From Owenia fusiformis (taxonomy: Eukaryota; Annelida; Polychaeta; Sabellida; Oweniidae), in the NCBI GenBank assembly GCA_903813345.2, contig CAIIXF020000012.1:11948932-12012931 (forward strand): 64,000 nt of DNA, given 5' to 3'. Position 1 is the stretch's first letter. Every line of letters starts with the position of its first letter. The notes under the pieces were generated by a model, which had not been told where the DNA came from, did no database searches, and saw only the letters and a list, made by a program, of their open reading frames with translations. Both the position numbers and the translations under genes were made by a program. Positions 36,158 through 48,325 of this stretch are shown here, piece after piece.

Positions 36158-37659
36158 GTCTGTAAAACAAAAATTTCATTAATCTGAGAATAGTGGTAGT
36201 TTAGAAAATACATCACCAATAAAATGCATGATGGGGCTCCCGTAGGATAATTGCAGCATGCACAATTTACCTATTTCTAATCACATTTCCACATATATGC
36301 GAATATGCTCACTATTTCTTTGCATTATTTAGGACCATAGACGAGAAAACCCTGTTTCGAAATCTGAGGGGGCCCCCGATTGAAATCGTGAAAAACTTTG
36401 CAAATTTAATCACTTATTCTGGACGTTTTAATTCAAACGGTTTAATATCTTAAAATAAAATAATGTCAGCAGATGTGGTTGTCACAAATCGAGCTAATTT
36501 AAAGTTTAAATGTCATTGGAGATAAAGTTTCTTATTTGTGTCATGGAAAATCCTGAACTTCCAGATTGGGATTTACCAAATTAAATAAACGGCTTTATTA
36601 GATTCTAGCCACATTTACAATTTTACCGGCAATCATCTAAATGATTGATTTAACTTCTGGTATCAGTAAAACCCTAAATCATTCGAAATTCAAATGTAAT
36701 TGGTCGTAATTGGCATCCATGGTATTGCCAAAACAAGATGGCTGCAGGTCCAGATAGAATTCAAAATGGAGGGAGTTTGTATTAATTCACGGTATTTGTT
36801 TGTGAATTAAAGCTAATGATGGTCTGTGTAAAATTTAATTAATGTGTATACAGTATGCACAAAAGTTGAACAAAGGGTCGATCAGACTCAATCTTACTTG
36901 AGTGTGATAATTGGTTACGTAACAAAGCTTTACTGCATGGTCATGGTGTATTCTACTCTATTTTTATGCATGCTTCCAGGCCTATGCTGCTTATACTGCA
37001 TGTTTACTAGTATTTTAGAAAATGTGAATAAAAATTGGTAATTTAAAATTGTATATGTTGTATTTACCCTTCAGGAACCCCAAAATGCATTTTATTAGTG
37101 ATGTATTTTCTAAACTACCGAGAATGGTACATCCTTCCAAGCATGTATTAGTACCATAAATTAAAGTATAAATGTCATTGGTCATTTCAAAATATATGGT
37201 ACATTGTCATCATAGCCAGTCAATTATACTTTACATGGCAAATGTAAATTTTGCCTAATCACCGGTAAATTATATCAATTCATTCAACTCACTTAATCAT
37301 CAATTCACACATAGCTAGGCAAAGTGTGTCAGATTCCAGCCAATCCGAACAGAGTATTTTTACATGACAGCAGTGCATGAAATAATCAACAATAACGCAT
37401 TTGTTGTGTATAGGTCACCAGTATGATATTCACCCGGTCCTGGGGTAACACCTACTGGTGCACTGATATGCTGCATGGTGAAATGTGTCTATAGGCAAAG
37501 GCAACGCAAGACAAAATATTTTGGAAAATATTCAATCAGACATTCTTTTTTCAGACCCAATGTCATATTTGGATAAGATTTACAATTCCTGTGATCGTGC
37601 CACATATAACGCCACGCGATTACGTGTTGATTTTAAACTGAATTTGCAATGAAAACGAT

Positions 37660-37665
37660 CGAAGA

Positions 37666-37699
<34 letters not shown>

Positions 37700-37707
37700 C
37701 GAAGATC
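37660..37707. repeat. T32 tract flanked by an 8-bp direct repeat
   Basis: CGAAGATC at 37660-37667 is followed by 32 T residues and then by CGAAGATC again at 37700-37707. This is the signature of a target-site duplication around a bare poly(A) tail in minus orientation, as if a retrotransposed copy had been truncated to nothing but its tail. Confidence 0.75.
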
Positions 37708-38159
37708 TGGTACTTTCATTTCTCACATGTTTGATAGCGGGTCATTAACTCTTAGCCTATTATCCATGTCTTATTTTTCACAAAAAAAACTCAGAGGAAC
37801 CCCGCAGAATTCCAGCAGAATTGGCTTTTTTCTTTGCAGAATTCACTAATTTCACTTGCAGAATTCAGTATTTTAACTCACGGAAAACTGGGGGGAGTGC
37901 CCTAGGCCCGGGAGGTTCACTGTATACAAAATTCAGCGGGTTCCTAGGCTGAACCCTCAAATATGATCAATATGTTCCCATACCAATCTGTTAAATTTCA
38001 ATGTGTTCCCATACTGACAAAAATAATGCCCCAAAGCACACCAAATGTCCAAATATAAGACCATTGCCATACCACATGTCCAGATGTAAGACTAAGGCCA
38101 TTTAAAATGTCTAAAGCCCCGAGAAGAAGGCAGATCTTTGAGGAAAACGATCCAAAACA

Positions 38160-38906
38160 ACCTCAAACTAGAAAACTGCAACTCCGCGAAGTAGCAAATC
38201 CCAACGAACAATATATCAATTACCAAATTAATTCCAATCAGTCATAGAATTGAAAAATTTAGATTTTATGATTGCGAATTCCTGAAAGGCAGCCATTTTG
38301 AATTTTCTGAGGTACAAATCTGAAAAATAATACCATAATTGTGATCTACTCTAAAATTCCTTCAATTTGAGTATAATATAGGCATACTTTGAAGGGATCG
38401 CAAAATTATTGCGAAATCCAACATTAGGCGGCCATTTTGAATTTCACGAGGTCTGAATCTGAAAAAAGATACAATCAACTCTAAATTGCCTTTCATTTGA
38501 GTATAATAAAGCTATACTTCAGAAATACCTCAAAATTAACGAATATTTCTGTTTTCCTGACCCCCCATACACGGCCCCAGGGGGTCAGCATGAAAAACAA
38601 GGAATATATGTGAAATAAATAGATGTTGTGAATATACTACCAAAATTTCAAACAAAAATATTTATTACTTTGGTTTCGAATGAAAAATTCATGATTTTTA
38701 CGAAAAAGTCTAGTCATTTTTAAAGCGGCGGCCATCATGGAAAATTTTTTTTTGGGTAAAACTATTCACCAATATACATCGTTCCACCAAATATGAAGAA
38801 AATCCGTCAACTGGTATTTGAGTTATCTTCCGGACGGACGGACGGACGGACTGACAGACGGAGGGCTTCACTATATCCCTACAGAACTTCGTTCGTTGGG
38901 ATAATT
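38160..38906. repeat. GCAAATCCCA / GGAC-run repeat family, copy 3 (fullest)
   Basis: From AAACTAGAAAACTGCAACTC and GAAGTAGCAAATCCCAACG, through GGCCATTTTGAATTT blocks, to GGACGGACGGACGGAC, CTATATCCCTACAGAAC and TTCGTTGGGATAATT. The CCCAACGAAC and GTTCGTTGGG blocks near the two ends are inverted relative to each other. Non-coding. Confidence 0.75.
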
Positions 38907-39485
38907 AAGGATATGTGTAACTACTAGACCAATGCCATACACAAGTGAGAGGCAATGTATTTTCCATGACCATTCTCATACCAGGAGTGGAAAAATCTGA
39001 CCATTGCCATACCTCAAATCATAATTTAGGGGGCATTCTCATTCCAGATCCTAAAAATTGGGTCCATTGCCATACCAAATGTCAAAAAAGGGACCCCACA
39101 TGAGCCGAGGATCCCCCCCGTCAAGGTTTATATACAGTCAACACCCCAGGCTAGGAGCCCTGGCCCTGTGTCTAGTATTCAGTCAGTGAAACCCCTGCTC
39201 TAGCTAACCATCCCATTAAAAAAAATCAGGGTGATCAACTTTGGCCAAAAATCACTTGAACTGAGTTCTAAATTGTTGAAAAACTGCATGATTTTGAATG
39301 AATTTTTGTCCAGGCCGGTCTGAGGGGGGGTGATGCACACGTGGTTCACGTCATGTCTGGCTTTTGAATGGTTTATCTGTAAAGTGCAACATCTACGTTA
39401 TTTTGAACAAACAGATTGCCTTACAAAGGTAAAATATATAAAAGATAGTCCACTAGTATAGACAACTAGGCCTACATATACTCAC

Positions 39486-39580
39486 TTTTCTGCTTGACAA
39501 TTCCCGCTTCCTTCACTTCCGTTAATTTCAACCGTGACACGCCACATAAAGTTTTCCTTTACAGAAGACTTTTAAAAAAT
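39486..39580 (-). promoter_or_regulatory. Predicted promoter and non-coding first exon of the HECT gene
   Basis: Just inside the right arm, the minus strand carries AAAAGTCTTCTGTAAAGGA (39573-39555) and GGCGTGTCA (39543-39535), the same boxes found before the integrase start. About 50 bp on lies a GTGAGT splice donor, so transcription beginning here would give a short untranslated exon spliced to the ATG-containing exon at 36159. The transcription start itself cannot be read from sequence. Confidence 0.5.
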
Positions 39581-40130
39581 TTCAGACTTATCTAAAAATC
39601 TGAACTGACTTATGAATTTCCAAAATCAGTTTTGCAAAAAAAAATTGCAAAAATATTTCTAAAAAATTATTATAATTTCTATAAATCATTTTACATTTAC
39701 ATATTTGATTTTTGAAATCCTAAAATAGAGTCTAAAGTTTTAAGGATTTTCTAAAAGTGTTTTTAAATCTTTAAATTGATTTTTAAATCAATTTATTTAA
39801 TTTTTTTATATATATTTTGAAATTAAAAAATTAAATTTTCAAATTACAAAAGTTACTTCAATTTTTATTAAAGTTTTTGAATTTTAAATAAGTGTTTTGC
39901 GAGTTTTCAAAAGTTATTTATGATTTTAAAAAACTATTTACATTTTTATTTAAGTTTTTAAATTTTCAATAAGTATTATGTGAGTTTTTATAAGTTAATT
40001 ATGATTTTAAAAAACTATTTTTATTTTTATTAAAGTTTTTAAATTTTCAATAAGTATTTTGTGAGTTTTTAAAAGTTAATTATGATTTTCAAAAATAGAA
40101 ATGAAAAAATGTCCCTTTTAAAGCTTCGTA
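39535..40130. repeat. Right terminal inverted arm of the giant element
   Basis: Outer 22 bp mirror the left end exactly. Three subterminal units (40024-40076, 39944-39996 and 39864-39916, about 80 bp apart) carry, in reverse, the ACTTATT.AAAATTTAAAAACTT pattern seen in the left arm. The arm is highly A/T-rich and ends with the shared inner boxes. The two arms differ in unit number (three against two), so outside the termini they are related rather than identical. Confidence 0.8.
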
Positions 40131-40136
40131 GATAAC

Positions 40137-41805
40137 AGTCATTGTCGTTTGAAAATTGCAACACTGCAAAAATTGCGTTTATTTCGATTCTACACTTTAC
40201 ACGCTAAATAATAGATACAGGGTGGGCCAAAAACGTCCAGATATTATATTTTGATACGAAATTTTTGAAAATGTTTGAATATGCATCAATTTCAATGAAA
40301 ATTTCGCAGGATATGTTGGAATAAATTCCACAATCTTTCCTAAAATGGGGTAAATGGATCTCTATTGGTTTTCGAATAATAAAAACAACTTACAGAGACA
40401 CTAAGGGTCTATCAAAAAATTCGGGATGTTATCGAAGCAACAATTACAATTACAATTGAAACAAATTGATTCCATAATGTGGTACAGAAAAAGATAACAA
40501 GCCGTTGTTACTCAAGTGCTCTGTCCATGTATTGTGCCAATGATTCGTAATCAGAGCCGCTAATGGTAGTAAAGAAATAATACATTGAAGTCCATGAAAA
40601 ATAAAAAGTTACTACTAACATACATGGTTTCAGTTAAACCAACATTTTTACCTCACTGAAAGAGCCCATTTCCTTCCGTCGACCGGTAAAGAGTATAATT
40701 TGGGCCTCGGGGCTAATAACAAAGCTCCATCGGATATCCAGTTTAATGTAAATGGTATTAAAATTACGGCTATTGGGACGAGTGGTTAAAGATAATGAAG
40801 TTCGATATGTTTTATCAAACTTTATTTGCATTTACATCATGTTACGTCTAAAATTACATACAACTAAACTGACAGTTACTCAATATATACTTTATTCATA
40901 AAGTAGCCAATCAAAACACTCATTAAAAAAGTTATGTCACATGTTATTCTTTTTCTTAACAATCTATGGCTATTTTTGGAGTTTGGACAATTCTAACGGC
41001 AAGTTTCTATACCTAGATATTAGATGATTCACAGTGGCTGTCTTGGGTATTTATATCATTATGCGATCGCGACTTGGAAGAGTTTCCATTATTAAATAGT
41101 TAACTCTTCTAATATCATTATGTAAATATTTGTTGAAGATTTGAATCGATTTGAATAAACTCTTATATTATTTGACAGATCTATTGTAATTTAGTTTACG
41201 CGATTAATTTACTCATAAATGTCACTGCGTTCTATAACAATACTACTTTTAATTAATTGGTGTAATGTTATGAGACTAGAGTTGACATTGAATTACCCCT
41301 TGGATCATTTGTCTTGTAAGTTTATTTGTGTATGACTTTTGAAATACCATGTCAAATAAGATAAATATTTCGTACTCCTTTAGCAACCAAAGTGATTAAC
41401 TATTTATATCAATTTATCATTATACATGGTTTCGCTATTCTTGCTGCTATTATACATCACGACATGCACGAAGTGAGTATTAAGGTGGTAAGAAAGTCAC
41501 GAAGAAGGGATGGAAAGATATTTGGTTGAGCAGATGACTGGATAACCGACTTCTCAAACCGAATAAAACCGCACAGTAACTGCAGGTTACGGACATTTTT
41601 GTTTGTTTTGGAGCACACGATACTGCATATACCTAATTACTCAGAGTAGGTAGTTACCAGTTTCGCCACCAGGTGGCTGCCTCGGGGGAAAACTCTTTTC
41701 TATATGTACTTTTACATGTAGATTCGAAATATGACATCAGTTTGACTATCAAATTGATTTTAGAGGTATTTAATATGTACAGACAGGGAATACGGCAAAT
41801 TTCAT
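40137..41805. other. Non-coding stretch right of the giant element
   Basis: Contains one unpaired mariner-type end, TACAGGGTGGGCCAAAAACG at about 40216, whose partner I did not find. No gene recognised. Confidence 0.45.
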
Positions 41806-42067
41806 GTCAAACCACAAGGAGGATTGGCTCCCAGAATGCAACATCGATATTCTGTCCCATTTGTGGGCATGTTGTAATTCGTGAATTTTCTTATTTCCTT
41901 ACGAAAAATTCCAAAACTCACAAGAAATAATCGAGACGAATCTATTGGACTATTTATTTTGAATTTATCGTCGGTTATAATTTCAGAAAATAACTTCATT
42001 AAGACGTTTTCATTGTTGGAAAATATCAATTTTCAATCCTATGAGCCAATCCTCCTTGGTCAAACAG
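41806..42067. mobile_element. ~260-bp TIR element (AAGGAGGATTGGCTC ends)
   Basis: The left end, GTCAAACCACAAGGAGGATT, is mirrored by GAGCCAATCCTCCTTGGTCA and AAC at 42045-42067. The internal segment GAATGCAACATCGATATTCT and GTCCCAT recurs at about 50036-50085 and, inverted, at about 61625-61690. Non-coding. Confidence 0.7.
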
Positions 42068-43673
42068 TAAACTCTGCAAGTTTTGCACTTTGATTTATTG
42101 ATTGAAACTTGGCACTGGAAATTATTCAAAAATCCCCGATTATTTGCACAACGTCCGTATTCTAGATTCGAAGTACTGTATGCGGGAATGTATGTGACAT
42201 ACTGACTATCAGAGATTGAATCTGAGAGGTTAATTACATTATCGCAGATATACAATGGCGATGAAACATAATGCAAAATCTTTAAAAACTCCAAAGCAAA
42301 TATTATCTGAATACACACGAGATACCGTTCCGATAGAGCCTTATCCTTGTCTACACGAAACTCAATGAAATGTCACGTTCCACGTTTCAATCAAAATTGT
42401 TTTCTTAGGCCTTCTTTCTTGACTAAACATATGAAAACGATTAGCTCAATCATCGACTCACGGGGCTATAATTTCGATGTTGAACTTGGCGGCACTAACA
42501 GATTTTCAAACCACACCCCTGGGACAAATAAATCGCAGGCTGTAGAATCACTAATGTAACATATTTTTTGTTTTGTTATACCCCTTTCTAATAGTTCCCT
42601 CCAACCGGATCTTTATAAAAGTAAAGTTAATGGTCGGGTGTCTCGGAGTACTTCAATTCATAAGTGAATGCACAAATCACAAAGGGCAGCATTTGAAAAA
42701 CATGTAATATTAATATGAGGTCCCTAGCGAGGATTAACACTTCTCTATAGATGAAAGGGACCCTTGGCGGTATCCATTGAATCCTTCCTGTACCTATGCA
42801 CAAAGGGCAATATTTAATATACGTTAACATGAGAATATAATTTATAAGAGAAATCCAGGATTTATGAGTATCCATAGCTTTTATGCTATACCTCAGCATA
42901 GCTAAGAAAGAGTCTGCCAGAACAAAACGATGATCTGAACCAAGTGAAACCAGTGTCAAACGTCAACTAGGGCTATATATCACACGAAAACATATTAAAA
43001 ATACTAAAGAATCCATCATTTCCTAGTTGGATACAGGTGTAGATCGGAATCACCATATTGGAACACAAAAATGCTCAGTTTTAACGAAAAAAATGTTTTC
43101 ATATCCCATTATTCCCATATTTAGTTTCAGTTGATTATTTTATGACCTATTAAATTTAATTATCAGTTTTATCTTAATCACTTTGGTATATCTTTTCAGT
43201 TTCATATTTAATGAATTCAATGGTCCGTGACAAATGGCGGTGACTGAACTGTATGTACACTCCCCTTAATAAAATTGGCAATATGAAGTCTGCTTTTGGA
43301 TCACTTATCACTGTTTGTATTTGGTGGTTCAAAAAAACTCCATTGTAACAAATTCTCTAACTACTAGTATTGCAATTTATTGCAAAATTAAGAATCAAAC
43401 ATTTTATGTTACAGGCTTTTTGGTATGTTATCAAATAAAATCTTACGGTTACCAAACTTATAAAGGGGGGTGTACATAAAGCAGTCCTAAATGGGTGTCG
43501 ACTTTTGCCAATCAACCGAAGATACCTCAAGAAAAGCCGGAGATTGCCGAAGATTGCCGAAGCTTTTCTTTGCAAACGAAGTTGGCCGAGGGAACCACGA
43601 ATGTGAAGAGGACGTCTCTAATTGGTCAAAAATAGGGGCTCGGCATTCTCCGTCAGATTGAATCGGCAAAATT
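42068..43673. other. Non-coding stretch
   Basis: Several short frames on both strands, none with recognisable content. No RNA gene or repeat identified. Confidence 0.45.
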
Positions 43674-43737
43674 CGGTTGTATGGCTTACCTTCGGTTGTA
43701 TGGCTTACCTTCGGCTGCATGGCCTAACCTCGGTTGA
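43674..43737. repeat. 19-bp minisatellite, about 3.3 copies
   Basis: CGGTTGTATGGCTTACCTT occurs twice exactly, then as the variant CGGCTGCATGGCCTAACCT, then the partial unit CGGTTG. Confidence 0.8.
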
Positions 43738-44204
43738 TTGGAAAAGATGCTGTCCCGTCCTAAATAATCATGATAAGGTATCTCAACTCATTTCCTCTCA
43801 TTAGTCACGACATGACATGATGTTTTTATTAGATATTGTAATTCACTAAGGAGTTTTTTTAGATCTTTCATCTCAGCTTTAATTACATCTAATTTGGGGT
43901 CGTTAATCTTGTGGCTATCATATCACCCGGCCTGGGTTAATATGTAATAAAAGTGACAATTCATCATGATTCCCATTATGTATTGTATGGACTTCAAAAG
44001 ACACGATAATCATATTTTTCAAATTCAATATTTATTTCTTACATAATAAATTTACATACATGCAATTACAATGATATAATATACTGTACATATTAAAGAT
44101 AATATAAAGGTATATAATAAGAATATATAAATAATATGAAGGTACAACTGCAGTTACACGATGTCCTTTAATTGCCATACAGCCAAAGAGTAAAATCTTT
44201 ACAA

Positions 44205-44336
44205 TAGGGAGTTTTAGCTTGCAATGTTTTTTATAATATAAACGCGAACGGAAAATATTTAGCGGTGCATTTGTATGGGCGATTGGTCATACGCATAGGT
44301 TGACGTTTCGTTTTTTATGCAAGCTTAAACTCTCTA
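44205..44336. mobile_element. GGGAGTTTAAGCTTGCA MITE, copy 2
   Basis: TAGGGAGTTTTAGCTTGCAA at the left and GCAAGCTTAAACTCTCTA at the right are inverted. Internal TGTATGGGCGATTGGTCAT matches the other copies, in the same orientation as 48989-49122 and opposite to 11199 and 61220. Confidence 0.8.
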
Positions 44337-45376
44337 TTACATATTGTATAGGTAGCAGTATTAATACTACGTTTACAAAAATACATTGTTAATTTAATTT
44401 AATTTTGGGTATTTCTAATTTGTTCAGGATTGAGTTATATTTTCTAATAAAAAGTGGCCTTGTTTGGTTTCTGTTGAGATTCTTAATTCATCTTTAATTT
44501 TGTTTCTTAAAGTGTTGTTAATCGTGGTTTACAATTTTGGAAGAGTGAATATAGTTTTTCGCGTATAGTTAACAATAATTTAGAATAGGACTGAAAACGA
44601 GATTTAGTGAGATTTCAAAAGCTTTATGGAAACTGTAGTACTACTGCAACACCTTTACTGTTATTCGTAGCATGTGCAGAGTAATTTATTTCGCTACCCC
44701 AACTTTGCTGCCATACTTCTTTTTTAATTTTTTTTATTTCAAAGAAAAAACATGTTAAAGCAACTGCAAAAACAATTACAATTACAATACAGGTACATGA
44801 TAAACATACATTTTACAATTTTACAATATTCAGTATTGGTTAAAAATTAGTCTTTAAGAAATGTTATACCATTGGCAATTTCTTAAAGGAAAAAAATCAT
44901 CAGTATCATTTGTTTAATTTTGCTTCCATGATTTTCCACTTATCGCCTCTGCCAACCCGTTTGTCCATAATACAATATTCCTTCGCATTACTTATAAAAC
45001 CTTTAAGTGTTGGTTTTAGCATAGAATATTTGCACAAATAAACATACCTTTTAAAAATACATAGCATATTATTTAGGATGATTGTTTTTTCATTTACCAT
45101 ACTTTTTTTGTCCGATTCATTCAGTGAGTTTCTTGTAACATATAAATACATTGTTTCTTTAGTGACAGGTGTTGGAAAGTTGATTGCCTATTGGAGTCTT
45201 TTCTAAGGCCATGGACATTAAAGTATGTTAATTGCAGTTCATTAATTTTAATATTTTTCCGGAGTAGTATAGTGGATGACGGTAACATGTGCCAGTTGCT
45301 AATTAGTTCAATTGTATTCCATGTATAAAAATTATAAGGTGTTTATGTTATGTACGTGCGTATGTATGTAATTGTA

Positions 45377-45757
45377 CAGGGTGGTCAAAAACGGAAACCC
45401 TACATTTTCTTCATATCTGTGTAATTTTAAGAAATTACTCCCTGATATTTGAGACGTTTGTACATCATTCAATTTCCTACTGGCCAAAAATGTTTCATGT
45501 ACAAAGTGCTGTAACAATGTTACAGCATTTTGAACAGCATTCGTCAGGTGTGGCCATCATCGCGGTATAGGCAATCTTGCACAAGTTGTCAATGACTGAC
45601 TGCATTCCTCAGCAGGTATGGCCTGAATGACACGGATTGTCACCCTTTTGAAGCCTGCAATTGTCCTGAGATCATTCCCATACACTCTATCTTTGGCGTA
45701 TCCCACAGGTAGAAGTCAGGTAGGGACACGGCAGGGTTTCCAATTTTGACCACCCTG
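45377..45757. mobile_element. 381-bp TA-flanked mariner-type MITE
   Basis: TA at 45375-45376 and 45758-45759. The left end is CAGGGTGGTCAAAAACGGAA and the right end reversed is CAGGGTGGTCAAAATTGGAA, both followed by ACCCT. TIRs are about 26 bp with a distinct interior containing no recognisable transposase. Confidence 0.85.
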
Positions 45758-46115
45758 TACCAGCGTTCGCAATCTAATCTGAATATTATCTCTCGGGATT
45801 TTATAAAAAAACATGAAAAACATTTAAGAGGTGTCCTCTTTTAGCATTGATAACGATGATCATCAGCCTTATATTTTCCTCGTATCAGATGAGAGTTTCG
45901 ATATCGCAGCATGTTGCTTATAAACAGAAAATGTGCCGAATATCAGGAAAGGGCAATTAACACTACCCTCCATAAGTTTGGCAATTGAAATTCTACTTCT
46001 GTATCGTGTGTTAAAGCCTTCCTGTTGCCTTATGTAGGGGAGTGTACAATCCTGGAATTGATGTGAACGCTCTCCACGGGAAGATCCTACACCTTTATCA
46101 AAATGATATTACATG

Positions 46116-46196
46116 AGATATTACATTGATGCACTGGCACGTACAATTAAAATACATTAGGATAACGGATTTAACAAGGATACAATCAGAATGATA
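46116..46196. repeat. 80-bp dispersed duplication, copy 1
   Basis: GATATTACATTGATGCAC, CAATTAAAATACATTAGG and AACAAGGATACAATCAGAAT recur in order at 47054-47132, about 940 bp away in the same orientation, with a few substitutions and small indels. Confidence 0.75.
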
Positions 46197-47053
46197 CGAC
46201 GTGTATTTTCTTAAATATAACTTATCAATCCGGTTTTCTGGGCACTCAAGGTTAGACACATCAAACAATTCAAGTAAATTCATTCTGTTACAAGAATCGT
46301 AAGAAAAAGGAGAGGAGACACCCACGTGTATTAAGACCCCCGCCGATATACTCAAGTTCAAGAACCAGCAAAAATCATTGGAAACTAAGGTTTATCTCTG
46401 AGTATTTTGAGTGACCCCATAAGCAAAAAGATGAAGCCAATTCATCCGGGTTTATTTTTTAATTTCAGAAATGCCCGGATGAAGATCAAAGTGAAACATA
46501 GAAGCAAGAAGCTAACAACTCGTAAATGACTTTATGCACAGTCGTCCTTGTCCAAAGTCTTTTTGAGTTATCCTTGTTTGAACTACTCTTATTATCGGAA
46601 TAATCTATCCCCAATGCTACCACAAAGTACTTTGTTTCTCATTTATATGGCTTTCCAACCCCCCGATAATATTATTTACTCAGGTGTAGGATCTCCATTA
46701 ATACATGTCTAATGATAACTTATCTGGGATCCATCATGCATTTTGAATCAATAAGAAGGATTCAATAAATCGCAACTGTTCAGTCTTCAATAGTGAGTAC
46801 ATTCAGTTCCAGATTCGGAACCTCGTTTCGTAAACCATTGATTATCGCGGCTCCAGTAATCTAAAGGGCCATTTAACAACACGATCGGAAATCACGGGCA
46901 CAAGACATTAAACGTTCGTGATTTTACTGTATTACAACAATTTTTCTGCGGTTGGGATTAAACTCCGGGAGATCCTTGATAGATATTGATAACATTCGGG
47001 TATAAATGATTTATCAAGTCCAGACAATGAAGAGAAAATTATTCCTGACTTTG

Positions 47054-47132
47054 AGATATTACATTGATGCACAAGCACAATTAAAATACATTAGGGTTAC
47101 GGAATTAACAAGGATACAATCAGAATGACAAT
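47054..47132. repeat. 80-bp dispersed duplication, copy 2
   Basis: Partner of 46116-46196. The surrounding sequence is not similar, so this looks like a small interspersed unit or a short duplication rather than part of a long tandem block. Confidence 0.75.
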
Positions 47133-48280
47133 TTGATGAGCCATCACGCAGGTATTTATGGCAATTCATGCTACAGACATCCTTGTCTGGAAGCTAATCA
47201 ACGTTGCATTATTTATAATTATTCGGTTGTCGTAGTTCATTTTTACATGAAAATTCAAAGGAAATGTCTAGGTTTATTTATGATCATTAAAAATGGTGAA
47301 TGGAATTTGGTTTTACACCGGAATTATTCTGTTGTAAATGTCATCATGTCAATTGCATGGAAATGACATGTATCTTTACGATCATGCAAAGTTAGAACGC
47401 TTTAAAATGATATACTACTTTTTGTTAGCGTTTGAATAATAAAGTTTGGATTTATTCATGAAAATTGAACTTCAAAAGGTAAATTCCTCCAATCAATTTC
47501 TTTTTAAAATTATTGTGATGAACGTATTGAAGAAATGTGAAATCAAATCTAATATAAAAAGGAATAATATCCTAGTCTGCTACGCTTAGTCACTGACTAA
47601 TAACGGTAGACTTTCAGGAACAATCGACTGAGTTTGTAACTTTCGAATTAAGTGCAGATGTCAAAGATGTTACGTTAATGGATTCAATACTACCATGTAC
47701 CATTATCTCAACGAATCATAACCAAACCCATGCCTAAATGCTATCTCTGATTACGTCTCATCTCTCTGGCATTCAATTCTTTTTACCCGACCTTTAATTT
47801 TCCATATCATTTTCATACTATTTTGGGTGCCGATTACACACCTCTTCGCATTACTCCTCGTCAGTTCCACACTTTTCAAGTTCATTTCTTGTTTTAATCA
47901 TGACAACTATGATATTTCCTCGCGGGGAAATTCTTTGAATGGAATGGTCTACAGGTATATGCTTATTACATTTGGAATAAATATATCTCGCTCTGATTCG
48001 ACTAGCGATTGAGAAGCTAAAGTCGATACGAAGACGTGTTTGAACATAAGGACTCCAAGAGAATAGGCATTCGGCGTATTCATGTATTGAACACTGCCAA
48101 CAATGCAGTACTATCAAGGATAAGTTGCAGTATATTCATAATTCAAAGTTTGGAGATCATGGATTTTTTAAAAATACCAAAATAACGGAAATATAATTTA
48201 AGGAGTAACAACACAAATAGGTATGTCGAAAATAGTTTTTATGTATTCGAACTCTGAGTTATATCACAATGATTTAAGTA

Positions 48281-48325
48281 GTGATAATGATAATATTGAT
48301 GATAGTGATAATGATAATGATGATG
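48281..48325. repeat. GATAAT/GATGAT microsatellite
   Basis: Imperfect run of GATAAT, GATAGT and GATGAT trimers and hexamers. A similar short run lies at about 61888-61912. Confidence 0.8.

Larger units (their letters stand above)
36160..39485 (-). other. First intron of the HECT gene, non-coding
   Basis: A strong donor, AAAA|GTGAGTAT (39485 downward), and the acceptor TTTTACAG|AC just before the ATG at 36157 define a 3.3 kb intron in the 5' untranslated region. It contains a poly(T) insertion (37660-37707), a GGAC-run repeat (38160-38906) and no recognisable gene. Confidence 0.55.
14729..40136. mobile_element. 25.4-kb TIR transposon carrying integrase and HECT ligase genes
   Basis: The element proper is 14735-40130. 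Its left end and its right end read in reverse are identical for 22 bp, starting TACGAAGCTTTAAAAGGGAC, and differ next by a one-base indel. GATAAC directly abuts both ends (14729-14734, 40131-40136), the expected mark of a 6-bp staggered insertion. Inverted subterminal arms of ~560-600 bp follow. One intact gene starts inside each arm and the two converge: a DDE integrase and a zinc ribbon-HECT protein. If the first C is counted within the TIR (CTACGAAGC), the duplication is 4 bp (ATAA) instead. No polymerase B, ATPase, capsid or protease was seen, so this is not a Polinton. The TA-starting ends, 6-bp duplication and rve-type transposase agree with what I recall of the IS3EU superfamily; this is unverified. 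Confidence 0.85.

Noticed and set aside
14735-40130. The giant element as a Polinton/Maverick, which also has an integrase, TIRs and 6-bp duplications
   Set aside because: No DNA polymerase B, packaging ATPase, protease or capsid frame is present on either strand, the arms are AT-rich subterminal repeats, and the terminal bases differ from the AG-type ends I recall for Polintons.
14730-40135. Target duplication of 4 bp (ATAA) with TIR starting CTACGAAGC
   Set aside because: Possible, since the C/G just outside also pairs, but the 6-bp GATAAC reading is longer and flush with the TIR. The ambiguity is recorded in the element entry.
40216-40250. A full mariner MITE starting TACAGGGTGGGCCAAAAACG
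   Set aside because: Only one end was found; no inverted partner could be located within about 1 kb.
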